A stretch of DNA of 64,000 bases from Paenibacillus terrigena DSM 21567. Its GTDB lineage: Bacteria > Bacillota > Bacilli > Paenibacillales > Paenibacillaceae. The first letter of the stretch is position 1; each line of letters starts with the position of its first letter. Below are positions 22,389 to 31,737 of the stretch, one piece after another. A program made the translations under genes and the position numbers. The stretch is taken from NCBI RefSeq assembly GCF_000374845.1, contig NZ_KB895414.1, forward strand, positions 1 through 64,000, in the 5' to 3' direction. The notes below the pieces were generated by a model. That model was not told where the DNA came from, did no database searches, and saw only the letters and a list, made by a program, of their open reading frames with translations.

Positions 22389-24992
22389 TTACCCGCAACG
22401 ACTATACCCGCAATTCGAGCATGTCTTGCATCCTTCAACATTAATCAGTGAAGCGGAACCGCAAGATGTACATAAGTCCCGTGATGTGTATGCACTCTCA
22501 TCATGGCTATGTCCCGCATGTGCATTGGCCTCAGACTCCTCAACCGCAATCGTCGCTGCGATTGGCGCGATATCGGATGATGCCGCCAGCTCATTGCTCT
22601 CAATATGCGCTTCGAGCGCTTTGGCTACAGCATCCGCGATGGACTCTACGCGATTAACGCCAAACCCTATCGCACCGGAACCGCCTATACCTTTCAAGTG
22701 CTTGATAAGGAGTGCTTCCTTCTGACCATGGTCCCCGTAACGCAAGAACAAGGAACATACACGGCCGAGTGCTTCCGCCATGGCGAAGACATCCGATCCT
22801 GCTTTACCCACGTTCAAGAAGATTTCGCTCGGAATTCCTTCATTATCGTTAATCGTAATATAAGCCATACCAAATGGTGTGTTAATCTTGTACGTTGCGC
22901 CACGCAATACTTGCGGACGGCTCTTGTACTGCTTGTCGAACACTTGTCTTGTGTTCGCATCGACATTCACAGGAAGCGACTTATCGAGGGTCTGAATTGC
23001 ACCCTTCTCTTCATTCGTCGCAGCTGCTTCTTCTTGGACCACAGCTTCTTTCTTCTCTTCCTTCTTCTCTGTCTGAAGGACCTGCACATCGCGGCTGCCG
23101 TCGCGGTAGATGGTTACCCCTTTGCAACCAAGATCAAAGGCAAGTTCATAAAGACGCTTCGTATCTTCAACCGTGAAGTCCGAAGGACAGTTCGCCGTCT
23201 TCGAGATCGAGCTGTCCACCCAACGCTGAATCGCAGCTTGGGAACGAATATGATCTTCGGCTGACAAGCTCATTGCCGTTACGAAATATGTTGGCAACTC
23301 TTCACCTGGATGCGTATCGATCCATTCTTGTGCAATCGGAACGAACTGCTCGTCGAAGCCTAGACGGCTCTGACGGTAGAATTTGAACGCAAAGTAAGGC
23401 TCAATCCCCGTCGATGTCCCTACCATGGTACCTGTACTTCCTGTCGGCGCTTGCGTAATCACCGTCACGTTACGCATGCCGTGCTTCTCAATCGCCGCAC
23501 CTACTTCTGGATACACGTCGACGATATTTTTCATAAATCCGCTCTGCATGAACGGTTCAAGCTCAAATGCCTTGAAGGAACCTTTCTCGCCTGCAATCTC
23601 CGCTGATGCGAGGTAAGATTCTTTGGCGATAAAGCCATATAATTTATCCAAGAATTCTAACGATTCTGGACTTCCATAACGAATTTGGAGCTTGATCATC
23701 AGCTCTGCGAGTCCCATCGTTCCGAGACCTACGCGGCGTTCCTTCTGCTGATTCTCTTTATTTTCTTCGAAATGATACGGCGTCTTATCAATGACATTAT
23801 CCAAGAAACGTACCGAATAACGCGTTACTCGGCCTAGCTCTGCCCAATCGACATCATGATTCGCTTCATCATAGAATTTCGAGAGATTCATAGCGGACAA
23901 GTTACATACGCCCCAACCTGGAAGACCTTGCTCACCGCATGGATTCGTGCAAATGATCGGGTTGAAATACCAGCTGTTCGACATCTGATTGTAATATTCC
24001 ATGAAAACGACGCCAGGTTCAGCCGATTTCCAAGCGGATTCCATAATCGTATGCCATACGTCGCGAGCACGTACAGTATTGTAGTGGATGACATTCTTGC
24101 CTAGCTTCTTCCACTTGTCCATATCTCCGTCCCAGATTTCGTCGTACTCTGGATCCGAAGTATCAGGGAATACAAGATCCCACGTTAGATCTTTCTTCAC
24201 GGCTTCCATGAAGCCGTTGCTCACACAGACTGACAAATTCGCATTCGTCACTTGACCCATCGTCTGCTTAACAGTAATGAAATCCATGAGGTCCGGATGC
24301 CAGTCATTGATCATCAGCATCAGCGCGCCGCGACGGCTACCTCCTTGCTCGATCAAACCTGTCGTGTAGCTGAACAATCCGCCCCACGATACCGCACCGC
24401 TCGACGATCCATTCACACCGCGAACAATCGCTCGACGCGGACGTAGCGAGGATAAGTTAATGCCGACACCGCCGCCGCGTGCCATAATCTCGGTCATTTC
24501 GGACAATGTCGCCATTATTCCGCCACGGCTGTCTTTCGGTGAAGGAATAACGTAGCAGTTGAACAACGTCAACTCTTCACTTGCACCTGCACCGGCAGCA
24601 ATCCGTCCACCCGGCACCAATTTCCAATCATCTAATATATATCTGAAGTTTTCCGTCCATTGTTTTTGTAATTCTGGAGTTTTCTCCACCGATGCCATTG
24701 CCGCTGCCAGACGATCCCACATTTCCTCAGGCGTCTTCTCAACCGTTAGAGTCAGCTTCTCAACCGTCGATTCGACCACTTCACCGCTGCGTGTTCTCAC
24801 GGTAACAGAACGGCCTTCGCGCTTGATGACTTCCCCTACTTCTTTAGCTGGAAATTTCGGATCATCCTTGGTCAATACGAGCACGATATCTCCGACCTTC
24901 GTCTCGTTCGTGTCTGCATTTTTCCATGCATAACGATCCAAAAATATTTTCTCACTTAATCCTTCCAACCGCTGCTTATGCGTCGTATTCAA
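22389..24992 (-). CDS. nrdJ: Adenosylcobalamin-dependent ribonucleotide reductase (class II)
   Basis: 867 residues, preferred start TTG 24992 with GAGGAGG 9 nt upstream. Reduces ribonucleotides to deoxyribonucleotides using a B12 radical. Substrate-site motifs are FNCYVIPSP, GGGVGINLSSLRP, NPCGEQ with the radical-site Cys and Glu, GVCNLSAMN, and APTGSTGTMVGTSTGIEP. A Lys/Glu/Ala-rich linker is followed by a C-terminal zinc-ribbon of four cysteine pairs (LCTSCGS, CKTCSNCGYSRCG) which carries the redox-active cysteines. It needs no oxygen or subunit partner. Upstream palindromes fit NrdR control. Confidence 0.95.
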   Translation of the reverse strand: MNTTHKQRLEGLSEKIFLDRYAWKNADTNETKVGDIVLVLTKDDPKFPAKEVGEVIKREGRSVTVRTRSGEVVESTVEKLTLTVEKTPEEMWDRLAAAMASVEKTPELQKQWTENFRYILDDWKLVPGGRIAAGAGASEELTLFNCYVIPSPKDSRGGIMATLSEMTEIMARGGGVGINLSSLRPRRAIVRGVNGSSSGAVSWGGLFSYTTGLIEQGGSRRGALMLMINDWHPDLMDFITVKQTMGQVTNANLSVCVSNGFMEAVKKDLTWDLVFPDTSDPEYDEIWDGDMDKWKKLGKNVIHYNTVRARDVWHTIMESAWKSAEPGVVFMEYYNQMSNSWYFNPIICTNPCGEQGLPGWGVCNLSAMNLSKFYDEANHDVDWAELGRVTRYSVRFLDNVIDKTPYHFEENKENQQKERRVGLGTMGLAELMIKLQIRYGSPESLEFLDKLYGFIAKESYLASAEIAGEKGSFKAFELEPFMQSGFMKNIVDVYPEVGAAIEKHGMRNVTVITQAPTGSTGTMVGTSTGIEPYFAFKFYRQSRLGFDEQFVPIAQEWIDTHPGEELPTYFVTAMSLSAEDHIRSQAAIQRWVDSSISKTANCPSDFTVEDTKRLYELAFDLGCKGVTIYRDGSRDVQVLQTEKKEEKKEAVVQEEAAATNEEKGAIQTLDKSLPVNVDANTRQVFDKQYKSRPQVLRGATYKINTPFGMAYITINDNEGIPSEIFLNVGKAGSDVFAMAEALGRVCSLFLRYGDHGQKEALLIKHLKGIGGSGAIGFGVNRVESIADAVAKALEAHIESNELAASSDIAPIAATIAVEESEANAHAGHSHDESAYTSRDLCTSCGSASLINVEGCKTCSNCGYSRCG

Positions 24993-25075
24993 CAAAAACA
25001 ACCTCCTCTAGCATATTAACAACCAATAAACCTATGATTTCCCGCACAAAAACGCATATTTATTGTATGTAAAGT

Positions 25076-25125
25076 TTACAATATATTGTGTGCGTTTATC
25101 ATTATACTATACCACATATTGTACT
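25076..25125 (-). promoter_or_regulatory. Tandem NrdR-box-like sites and -10 of nrdJ
   Basis: TTACAATATATTGTGT (25076-25091) is a near-perfect NrdR palindrome. TACCACATATTGTACT (25110-25125) is a weaker copy about 33 bp away, close to three helical turns. A minus-strand TATAAT lies between them (25106-25101). The arrangement implies repression by NrdR when dATP is high. The rest of 25126-25352 has no gene. Confidence 0.7.
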
Positions 25126-25352
25126 TTCTAATGGTGTGATGTGGAATTAATGCCAAGAATCCGCAGCATGTCCCATCTAGCTTCTTTTTTCTCTATCACA
25201 CGCTTTATTTCTAGACTTGCAATTCTAAATCCTTCTACTTGGAGAATATTGCAAGCGAGTTATGAACCCGCCCTTTTTCGTCCATACTAACCAGAACAGT
25301 TCACTATTTTTTTATCATTATCCGCACATCATCAAGAAGGAGCTAATCCATC

Positions 25353-27104
25353 ATGTCCATAAATTCTGCAACGACTTCACGTTCCAAACAACCCTCCGCT
25401 CCGATTGATTTCGATCGTACGTGGTTCTCGGAATTAGAAGAACGCACAGCGAAGAACGGCCCCTGGGATGACTTTACGTTGTTCGCTCTTAACTATGAAG
25501 CGGAACAATCTCAGGTCGTCTCCACCTTCGATGAGCTTCAGTGCCTCACGCAATTGAACAACCTGAGTCCTCTACCGCACCAGATTGAGACAGCTACGAA
25601 GGTCTTACACGAAATGCGCGGACGAGCCATTCTCGCAGATGAGGTGGGACTCGGCAAGACGATTGAGGCGGGGCTCATTCTCAAAGAATATCTCGTTCGC
25701 GGCCTAGCACGCAAAGTGCTCATTCTCGTGCCTGCGTCTCTCGTCCTGCAATGGGTTCGCGAGCTGAACCAGAAATTCGGCATCGCTGCCGTTGCACAGA
25801 AAAAAGAATATACGTGGCACTATGATGTTGTCGTCGCCTCAATGGATACAGCCAAACGCGATCCGCACAAAGACCTGCTCCTGCAGAACGAATACGACAT
25901 GCTGATTATTGATGAAGCCCATAAATTGAAGAACAAGAAAACAACCAACTACCAGTTCATTACCCAACTGCGCAAAAAATATTGCCTGCTCCTGACGGCC
26001 ACGCCCATTCAGAATGATCTTAGCGAGCTCTATAATCTCATAACGCTATTGAAGCCTGGTCAACTGGGCGGTGTCAGTGATTTTGCTGCAAATTTCATTG
26101 TCGATAAGCGACTGCCGAAGAATGAAGATCAGCTGCAGAGCGAGCTCTCCAAAGTGATGATTCGCAATCGTCGCAGCGACGGGAATATCGGATTCACCAA
26201 ACGATTCGTCAAAAATGTGCCGCTGACGCTCTCCGATGAAGAAATGGCATTGTACAACGGGGTTACGGCCTTCGTCAAAGATCGCTATAACGAGCTGAAC
26301 GGCGATATGAGCAGCATGCTCTCCCTCGTAACTCTGCAGCGTGAAGTATGCAGCAGCCGCGATGCGGTATTCCTAACCTTGATCAATCTATCGAAGAAAA
26401 TGCCGGAAGATTCTCCTATCCATGCGAAGATCTGGGAACTCGTAAATATGATTCGACAGATCAAGGCGAATACCAAGGCCGAGAAAGCGCTCGAATTGAT
26501 TGAGGAAATGAACGACAAAGTGATTATTTTCACCGAATACCGGCAAACCCAGGATTATCTCCTGAACTTCTTCCGCAGCAAAAATATGGTGGCTGTCCCC
26601 TATCGCGGCGGGATGAACCGCGGGAAGAAGGACTGGATGATGGATTTATTCCGCAACCGTGCGCAAGTGATGATTGCAACGGAAGCTGGCGGCGAAGGAA
26701 TTAACCTACAATTCTGCCATAACATGATCAATTTTGATCTCCCTTGGAACCCGATGCGCGTGGAACAACGGATTGGCCGTGTTCACCGTCTAGGACAAAT
26801 GAATGATGTCAAAATCTATAACCTGTCCACCTCTGGAACGATCGAAGAACATATTATCAACCTGCTCCACGAAAAAATCAATTTGTTTGAATTGGTCATT
26901 GGTCAGCTGGATGTCATCCTCGAACGGATGGAGAAGCAGGACTCTCTCGAGAAAAGGCTCTATAAGATGATGTTAGAGTCGAAATCAGATGAGGATATTC
27001 GCGCGAACGTAGAGTCGATCGGCAAATCATTTCAAGACATTGCTAAAACGGTTGCCGATAATGAGCCTTACATTCAGGATGCACCCCAAGAGGAGGCACA
27101 ATAA
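25353..27104 (+). CDS. yqhH: SNF2-family helicase YqhH
   Basis: 583 residues. Helicase motifs are motif I GLGKT (99-103), Ia LVPASLVLQW, II DEAH (187-190), III TATPIQND (from 215), and in the C-terminal half IIFTEYRQTQ, ATEAGGEGINLQ and QRIGRVHRLGQ (motif VI). It matches RapA/SNF2 enzymes that move protein off DNA with ATP. No extra N- or C-terminal nucleic-acid domain is seen. AAGGAG precedes the ATG at long spacing. It overlaps yqhG (TAATG), the same pairing as in Bacillus. The exact role is unknown. Confidence 0.92.
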   Translation: MSINSATTSRSKQPSAPIDFDRTWFSELEERTAKNGPWDDFTLFALNYEAEQSQVVSTFDELQCLTQLNNLSPLPHQIETATKVLHEMRGRAILADEVGLGKTIEAGLILKEYLVRGLARKVLILVPASLVLQWVRELNQKFGIAAVAQKKEYTWHYDVVVASMDTAKRDPHKDLLLQNEYDMLIIDEAHKLKNKKTTNYQFITQLRKKYCLLLTATPIQNDLSELYNLITLLKPGQLGGVSDFAANFIVDKRLPKNEDQLQSELSKVMIRNRRSDGNIGFTKRFVKNVPLTLSDEEMALYNGVTAFVKDRYNELNGDMSSMLSLVTLQREVCSSRDAVFLTLINLSKKMPEDSPIHAKIWELVNMIRQIKANTKAEKALELIEEMNDKVIIFTEYRQTQDYLLNFFRSKNMVAVPYRGGMNRGKKDWMMDLFRNRAQVMIATEAGGEGINLQFCHNMINFDLPWNPMRVEQRIGRVHRLGQMNDVKIYNLSTSGTIEEHIINLLHEKINLFELVIGQLDVILERMEKQDSLEKRLYKMMLESKSDEDIRANVESIGKSFQDIAKTVADNEPYIQDAPQEEAQ

Positions 27105-27985
27105 TGGTGATGAGCGCCAAGCAAGTCCAGCAATTTGTTCTTCGCTATTTGGATGCGACGAACTGCCATTTGATCGAGAAATCTCCGGGACATGTCATCG
27201 TCAAGTTATCGCCTCAGGCGGACCGTGAGCTTACCAATCGCCCTTATTACTGGGGGTTCGTCGATCGAACAGGGACAGAACCGGAGACGATGAAATTTTG
27301 TTTTATTTTCGATAAAGACAAAATGCCTCCGCTACCGCCAGATCCTCCTCCAGGACCTGGATATATCGCCCATCGATTACTGAAGGAAGAAGTCACCTAC
27401 GGCAGTCGGCGATTGGATCAATTCTTTCAAGCGGCGAAGGCGGGGGGTTCTTATGTTAATCTATTTGAACTGCCCAATGCAGAGCAGAAATCGTCGAACT
27501 TCTCAACGCCCTATGAGCAATGGCTTGGCGTGAATATGAAGATTGAATTTGCCTGCGATATGAAGCGAGAAGAGATCCATGCGCTAGGCATATCTATGGT
27601 TACGGGAGACATTATCGAGCAGTTCTGCGACAACATGTTGACTCGCAAAATGTCACCGCGGCTCCCAGCTAATGTTCATGTACTGCGAAGTGCCCTAACC
27701 TTAACCAAAGCGAGAAATCAACTCGAAAGTTATATCGAGAAAAAAATCAGAACCTATGATGATGAATGGGCGGTCGAAGCAAAAATCCGATTCGATGACG
27801 AAATCGCGCGGATTGACAGCTACTATGAAGGGCTGCTCAAGACGGAAGATGATGAAATAAAGAAATCTGTAGAAGAACAATATGCGAATCGCAAACAAGA
27901 ACTGACATGGCAATACGAACCGCGTATCCGAATATCCGTCATGAATTGCGGATTCTTTCATTTGAGGTCGGTGGCAAAGCAATAA
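27104..27985 (+). CDS. yqhG: YqhG family protein
   Basis: 293 residues. Start at 27104 overlaps the last base of the yqhH stop, with GAGGAGG upstream, so it is translationally coupled. N-terminal region has the block RPYYWGFVDRTG and a proline-rich PPLPPDPPPGPGY stretch; the C-terminal third is charged and likely coiled coil (~200-270). No enzymatic motif is seen. It is a conserved partner of the YqhH helicase in Bacillota; function unknown. Confidence 0.88.
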   Translation: MVMSAKQVQQFVLRYLDATNCHLIEKSPGHVIVKLSPQADRELTNRPYYWGFVDRTGTEPETMKFCFIFDKDKMPPLPPDPPPGPGYIAHRLLKEEVTYGSRRLDQFFQAAKAGGSYVNLFELPNAEQKSSNFSTPYEQWLGVNMKIEFACDMKREEIHALGISMVTGDIIEQFCDNMLTRKMSPRLPANVHVLRSALTLTKARNQLESYIEKKIRTYDDEWAVEAKIRFDDEIARIDSYYEGLLKTEDDEIKKSVEEQYANRKQELTWQYEPRIRISVMNCGFFHLRSVAKQ

Positions 27986-28128
27986 CAGACGAATCTCGCT
28001 AAAACATCGCAAAAATAGAACGCGTACAGACACGGCATCGCCGACACGTTCTAACACCCTTTTTCAGGCTTGTCCGCTACAATAAGGAACATAAGATCAT
28101 AAAAATGATGCAAGTAGGTGATGCGCTT

Positions 28129-29091
28129 ATGCAACCATCGCGATTCATTCGCATACTCTTGTCAACTTGTGCTATTGCTATACTGCTATATAGCGCGATA
28201 TTTACGACTATTTCGCCAGTTATCGCTGCTTCCGCTTCAGAATTGACACAATCAGCTGAAACAGACACAATAACATCCCCTGCCATCGATCAACAAATGA
28301 TCATTCAGCACGTTGAAGGCTGGATTCAAGATTTATCCCAGCATGCACCTTTCACCGTCTGGAAAGGAGCGGAATATGAGATCTCTCCTCTCGGACCTGG
28401 CCTGCACAGTTGGCTCGTGCAATTGACGAAGAAGGAGAAAGAACTCGGTTATCTGATCGTCAGCGCAACGGAGACGCAGCAGCTAACATTGTCCGAATAC
28501 GGCGTTGGTCCTAGCCCGCTCTTCAGCACGAATACGCTGTACCTCTCTTTGGTGCAGCACGGCATTATTCCTTCATCGATCAAACGCAATCAGCTTTTTA
28601 CAACGGATACCTTGCATATCAAACGTTATTATCTCCACCCCATGCTTGCCGTATGGCGCGTCGAACCACAGGATCAGCCTGCTGCTTATTACAATGCCAA
28701 GACAGGAGAGCAGCTCTTAATCACGGACCAAGAATGGGACCAGCAGAAGAAGACATTTACGCAAGGATCACCGCTCGAAGCTGGAATGCAAGAAGTGATC
28801 ATGCCTAACAAGAGCGCTCAGCCGATACCCACCTTCGACCCGTTCGAACGGATCAATTGGTTAACCCATGCGCCCTTAGAAATTAAAACGGCTGCTCATT
28901 TGTCCACAAAGCTGGATCAGAAGGCGAAAATCACGTATGTGTCGAACTGGTACCAAGATTCCTACATGATCCCACTGGCTGTCTCTGGTTATCAGACCTG
29001 GCGAAACGTTACCTATATTATGGTTCATGATGAAGGAGCGAGATGGATTCCTTTCCAATCTCTTGCCGCCTTCGGGAAATTCTATAAGTGA
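28129..29091 (+). CDS. Secreted protein of unknown function
   Basis: 320 residues from ATG 28129, with TAGGTG upstream. An N-terminal hydrophobic helix (about 8-32) ending in SPVIAASA is a likely signal peptide, cleaved after ASA. The mature part has alternating beta-like segments (ELGYLIVSATETQQLTLSEY) and no recognisable catalytic motif. Parts resemble PepSY-type folds but not enough to name. It follows yqhG by about 140 bp and probably has its own promoter. Confidence 0.7.
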   Translation: MQPSRFIRILLSTCAIAILLYSAIFTTISPVIAASASELTQSAETDTITSPAIDQQMIIQHVEGWIQDLSQHAPFTVWKGAEYEISPLGPGLHSWLVQLTKKEKELGYLIVSATETQQLTLSEYGVGPSPLFSTNTLYLSLVQHGIIPSSIKRNQLFTTDTLHIKRYYLHPMLAVWRVEPQDQPAAYYNAKTGEQLLITDQEWDQQKKTFTQGSPLEAGMQEVIMPNKSAQPIPTFDPFERINWLTHAPLEIKTAAHLSTKLDQKAKITYVSNWYQDSYMIPLAVSGYQTWRNVTYIMVHDEGARWIPFQSLAAFGKFYK

Positions 29092-29099
29092 TGGATGAG

Positions 29100-29124
29100 A
29101 AGAGTCCCTTCATTGGGGCTCTTT
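29100..29124. terminator. Terminator between the secreted-protein gene and DUF402 gene
   Basis: AAGAGTCCC pairs with GGGGCTCTT across TTCATT, followed by TCGTTTAC. It lies between two converging genes and may serve both. Confidence 0.65.
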
Positions 29125-29127
29125 CGT

Positions 29128-29685
29128 TTACTTGGCAGCCATCATGACCGATAGCCGCATCGCATCCCGCTTCCATCGACCTAACCATGCCGTACCTGCG
29201 TCTTCAATCGCCTGCTGCAAGTCATGCAAGGTCTTGTAAGCCAGCTTCCATTGCACCGACGTAATTACAGCCTGTTCCTTTGCTTCCTCCAGTTCCTCTA
29301 CATCCAGTACAAATCGTTCACCAGAAGGCAGTATCACAAGATCTAAGAACAAATCATCAAAATAAGGCACCCCGTCAGCCGTTACCCCGCTTCCCGCAAG
29401 AATGTCTACATAATGATGGACGAGCGCGCCTTGCGGATCAATGACCGTCGTTACTGCATAGTTCGCGTTGCTCGGAAAATATTGAAGCCACACATATTGA
29501 TCGTCTACAAGCAAATACCTGTGATGTACTGCTGGCTGATACCATATCGGGTCTTGAACATCATCAAATTGAACTTGTGTGACATATCCTTTAAAATCCT
29601 CTTCCTCCACAAACATCTGACGGTAAGTCACCTGAAGATCTCGGTTCCAATCCGATAAATCCGCAATTTTGCGTTTCATTTTCAC
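29128..29685 (-). CDS. DUF402 domain protein (NtdP-like phosphatase family)
   Basis: 185 residues. The DUF402 core shows HHYVDILAGSGV, then FDDLFLDLVILPSG and LDVEELEEAKEQ, the acidic clusters that in characterised relatives bind the divalent metals used for nucleoside di- or triphosphate hydrolysis. An N-terminal ~30 residue extension precedes it. A ribosome site with only a GGGGGGAAG-like stretch precedes the ATG. Single gene. The phosphatase activity is inferred from the family only. Confidence 0.75.
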   Translation of the reverse strand: MKMKRKIADLSDWNRDLQVTYRQMFVEEEDFKGYVTQVQFDDVQDPIWYQPAVHHRYLLVDDQYVWLQYFPSNANYAVTTVIDPQGALVHHYVDILAGSGVTADGVPYFDDLFLDLVILPSGERFVLDVEELEEAKEQAVITSVQWKLAYKTLHDLQQAIEDAGTAWLGRWKRDAMRLSVMMAAK

Positions 29686-29717
29686 AATTCTTCCCCCCTC
29701 ACCTCATTTCATTATAC

Positions 29718-29765
29718 AAAAAAAGAAGCGCCTGCCTTCAACCTTTCGATGAAGGAGGTGCTTCT
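29718..29765 (-). terminator. Terminator overlapping the end of yqzE
   Basis: On the minus strand GAAGCACCTCCTTC pairs with GAAGGCAGGCGCTTC with a bulge, followed by seven T. The 5' arm lies inside the last codons of yqzE, so the coding end and terminator are fused. Confidence 0.85.
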
Positions 29766-29956
29766 TCGTGTACGCGACTTACCTTATATATCCCTTGAGC
29801 CCATTTCAGAATACTATACGGGACGTATCCGAACCATCGCAATACCCATGGCTCACGCGTTTGTCGATTTTGCTTACGGACATCTTTAGGGGTCTCCATA
29901 TAGACAACAACACGTTCCGTAATATACTTGACGAGCTCTTCGCCTTTTTTGGCCAT
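29738..29956 (-). CDS. yqzE: YqzE family protein
   Basis: 72 residues from ATG 29956, with AGGAGGTTATGTACA upstream; longer starts have no site. Begins MAKKGEELVKYITERVVVYM and contains the conserved WVLRWFGYVPYSI, a short amphipathic or membrane-associated segment. In Bacillus it follows the comG operon, but no competence genes are visible here. Function unknown. Confidence 0.85.
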   Translation of the reverse strand: MAKKGEELVKYITERVVVYMETPKDVRKQNRQTREPWVLRWFGYVPYSILKWAQGIYKVSRVHEEAPPSSKG

Positions 29957-30024
29957 TGTACATAACCTCCTCGCTTGATTCCTTACTCTTAGCATGCTCC
30001 ATTGGTACAAAAAATAAACTTAGC

Positions 30025-30053
30025 GCATCATTTCTTTCATTTTGCGCATCCTA
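30025..30053 (+). promoter_or_regulatory. Possible sporulation (sigma-G-type) promoter of cwlD
   Basis: GCATC (30025-30029), 17 bp, CATCCTA (30047-30053) comes close to the sigma-G pattern gmATR/CATnMTA. It lies 35 bp before the cwlD start. cwlD of Bacillus is transcribed in the sporangium, which makes the match plausible, but such short motifs occur by chance. Confidence 0.35.
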
Positions 30054-30088
30054 TTCAGGAAGCTTTTTCAAGGAGGATTTAATGCAGC

Positions 30089-30787
30089 ATGAAACAAATG
30101 AGAACATTCCATCGCCTTCTTCTTACAAGTATCCTTATCTTTATTAGCTGTCATACCTGGAGTTCATCAGTCGCTGCGGAACCTGCATCGATGAACGAAG
30201 TATTCACCCATCCCGTCATTGTGATTGACGTTGGTCACGGCGGAATTGATGGCGGAACAAGTCATGAGAATATTCTTGAGAAGAACATTAATCTAGAAAT
30301 CGGAACACGCTTGTATTTAATACTTCAGAAGCATGGTATTCATGCCGTTCTGAATCGCACAGGCGACTATGCACTTAGTGAAGATAACCATTGGTTGAAC
30401 AATAAATCCAGACATCGCAGAGACCTTGCACAACGCAGACAATTGACGGAAGAAATTCCAACCGAAATGCTCGTCAGTCTACACGTCAATTGGAACAAAA
30501 ATCGCAGCCGTCGTGGGCCCGTTGTCCTGTATAAAGAAGAAGGCCGTAGTATCATGCTCGCGAACATTATTCAAAATGCGCTTAACAAACACTACGGCAC
30601 CCATATGGAAATGCAAAGTGGTAAACCCTTCTATTTGCTGCGTCGAGTAAACCAACCTGCTGTGATTATTGAGACCGGATTTATCAGCAACAGCGAGGAT
30701 CGCCGCATGTTATGCGACCCGAAGGAACAGACCGCAATCGCAAGCACCATTGCAGGTGCATTACAATACTACTTATCGCTCTTGTGA
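30089..30787 (+). CDS. cwlD: N-acetylmuramoyl-L-alanine amidase CwlD
   Basis: 232 residues: signal peptide (about 1-30), then an Amidase_3 domain. Zinc ligands and catalytic residues are visible in DVGHGGIDGG (His), KNINLEIG (Glu), VSLHVNW (His) and the catalytic Glu in VIIETGFIS. The length and absence of cell-wall-binding repeats fit CwlD, which in Bacillus removes the peptide from muramic acid so that the spore cortex can form muramic lactam. Its 3' end overlaps the converging deacetylase gene by 19 bp. Confidence 0.85.
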   Translation: MKQMRTFHRLLLTSILIFISCHTWSSSVAAEPASMNEVFTHPVIVIDVGHGGIDGGTSHENILEKNINLEIGTRLYLILQKHGIHAVLNRTGDYALSEDNHWLNNKSRHRRDLAQRRQLTEEIPTEMLVSLHVNWNKNRSRRGPVVLYKEEGRSIMLANIIQNALNKHYGTHMEMQSGKPFYLLRRVNQPAVIIETGFISNSEDRRMLCDPKEQTAIASTIAGALQYYLSLL

Positions 30788-31584
30788 GCTTTGGCGAATT
30801 CAGCCACTCTTACGAACTGGAACATCGACTTCATCTTCGGCAGTGAACCGGCAAGGATCGATGCCGTCGTCACACCGCCCGTACCGACATGGCCAATGAC
30901 AATGCATTGGTCATGATTCTGCATGAACGCCTCGACTTTACGAACCTGACCTGAGATATGCTTCACTGTAATGCTATCATCCAGGAACATCTGGTTCTCA
31001 GCAATCGGGACACCCAGTTCTCTGGCAATTCGTGGCGCAACCGTATGATAATTGGTATGACTGTCGAGGAAGAACAACCCCCGTTCCTTGCAGACTTGCA
31101 GCACAACGCGCATAACGCGCTCGTCTCCAGTGACTTTGGAGCCCATATGATTATTCATTCCGATGGCATGTGGGACTTCTTGAATGGCCGCTTCCAACCG
31201 TTTACGGATCTCTTGATCCGACATAGATGTCATGATCGCCCCTGGCCCCAGCCAACTGGCCCTTCCAGATTTTGGCTCCATCGGCATATGAACAATGACA
31301 TCATGCCCCAATTTATACGCCATCTCTGCATCTTGCTTGGTCGTTGGCAAGAACGGCATGACTGCTACCGTGAAAGAGATCGGCAGCTTGAGCATTTGCT
31401 CTGTTCCTTTCATATTGTTCCCGAAGTCGTCAATGACAAGTGCAATTTTCTTCTGCTGCAGCGCTTGACTTACGGGATCGGGATTTCTTGTAGCGGTTGC
31501 CACTTGGGGAACACCTTGCATTAAGCCCATGGCAATCACCATCAAGCAGGCAAACAGACGCGTTTTATATCCTCTACATTTCAT
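30769..31584 (-). CDS. Divergent polysaccharide deacetylase (YibQ/DUF610 family), secreted
   Basis: 271 residues from ATG 31584 preceded by GGAGGGAGCATT. Signal peptide ~1-30 (basic start, hydrophobic core, VATAT). The deacetylase-like barrel shows ALVIDDFGNN at the first strand, VAVMPFLP, HDVIVHMPMEP, GMNNHMGSKVT with the possible metal His residues, and DSHTNYHT. This matches Polysacc_deac_2. Family substrates are uncertain. The converging overlap with cwlD (19 bp) leaves no room for a separate terminator. Confidence 0.85.
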   Translation of the reverse strand: MKCRGYKTRLFACLMVIAMGLMQGVPQVATATRNPDPVSQALQQKKIALVIDDFGNNMKGTEQMLKLPISFTVAVMPFLPTTKQDAEMAYKLGHDVIVHMPMEPKSGRASWLGPGAIMTSMSDQEIRKRLEAAIQEVPHAIGMNNHMGSKVTGDERVMRVVLQVCKERGLFFLDSHTNYHTVAPRIARELGVPIAENQMFLDDSITVKHISGQVRKVEAFMQNHDQCIVIGHVGTGGVTTASILAGSLPKMKSMFQFVRVAEFAKAHKSDK

Positions 31585-31686
31585 AATGCTCCCTCCAATT
31601 TCAAAACTGAATACCTTCATTTTTTGATGGAACCGTCCAAAGTATGCAGGGCAAACAAGCTTCTCCAATACTTGGCTTAAGAACAG

Positions 31687-31716
31687 CAAAAACACTCCAG
31701 CCATTTCCGGAGTGTT
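31687..31716 (-). terminator. Terminator of the LysR gene
   Basis: On the minus strand AACACTCC (31716-31709) pairs with GGAGTGTT (31698-31691) and is followed by TTTGC. It sits 20 bp after the LysR stop. Confidence 0.75.
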
Positions 31717-31737
31717 CGGTAAAGTGGTGCAACTTGA

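Noticed and set aside
25002-25352. Cobalamin riboswitch upstream of nrdJ
   Set aside because: No B12-box-like GCCACTG sequence or suitable fold; NrdR-like palindromes explain the region better.
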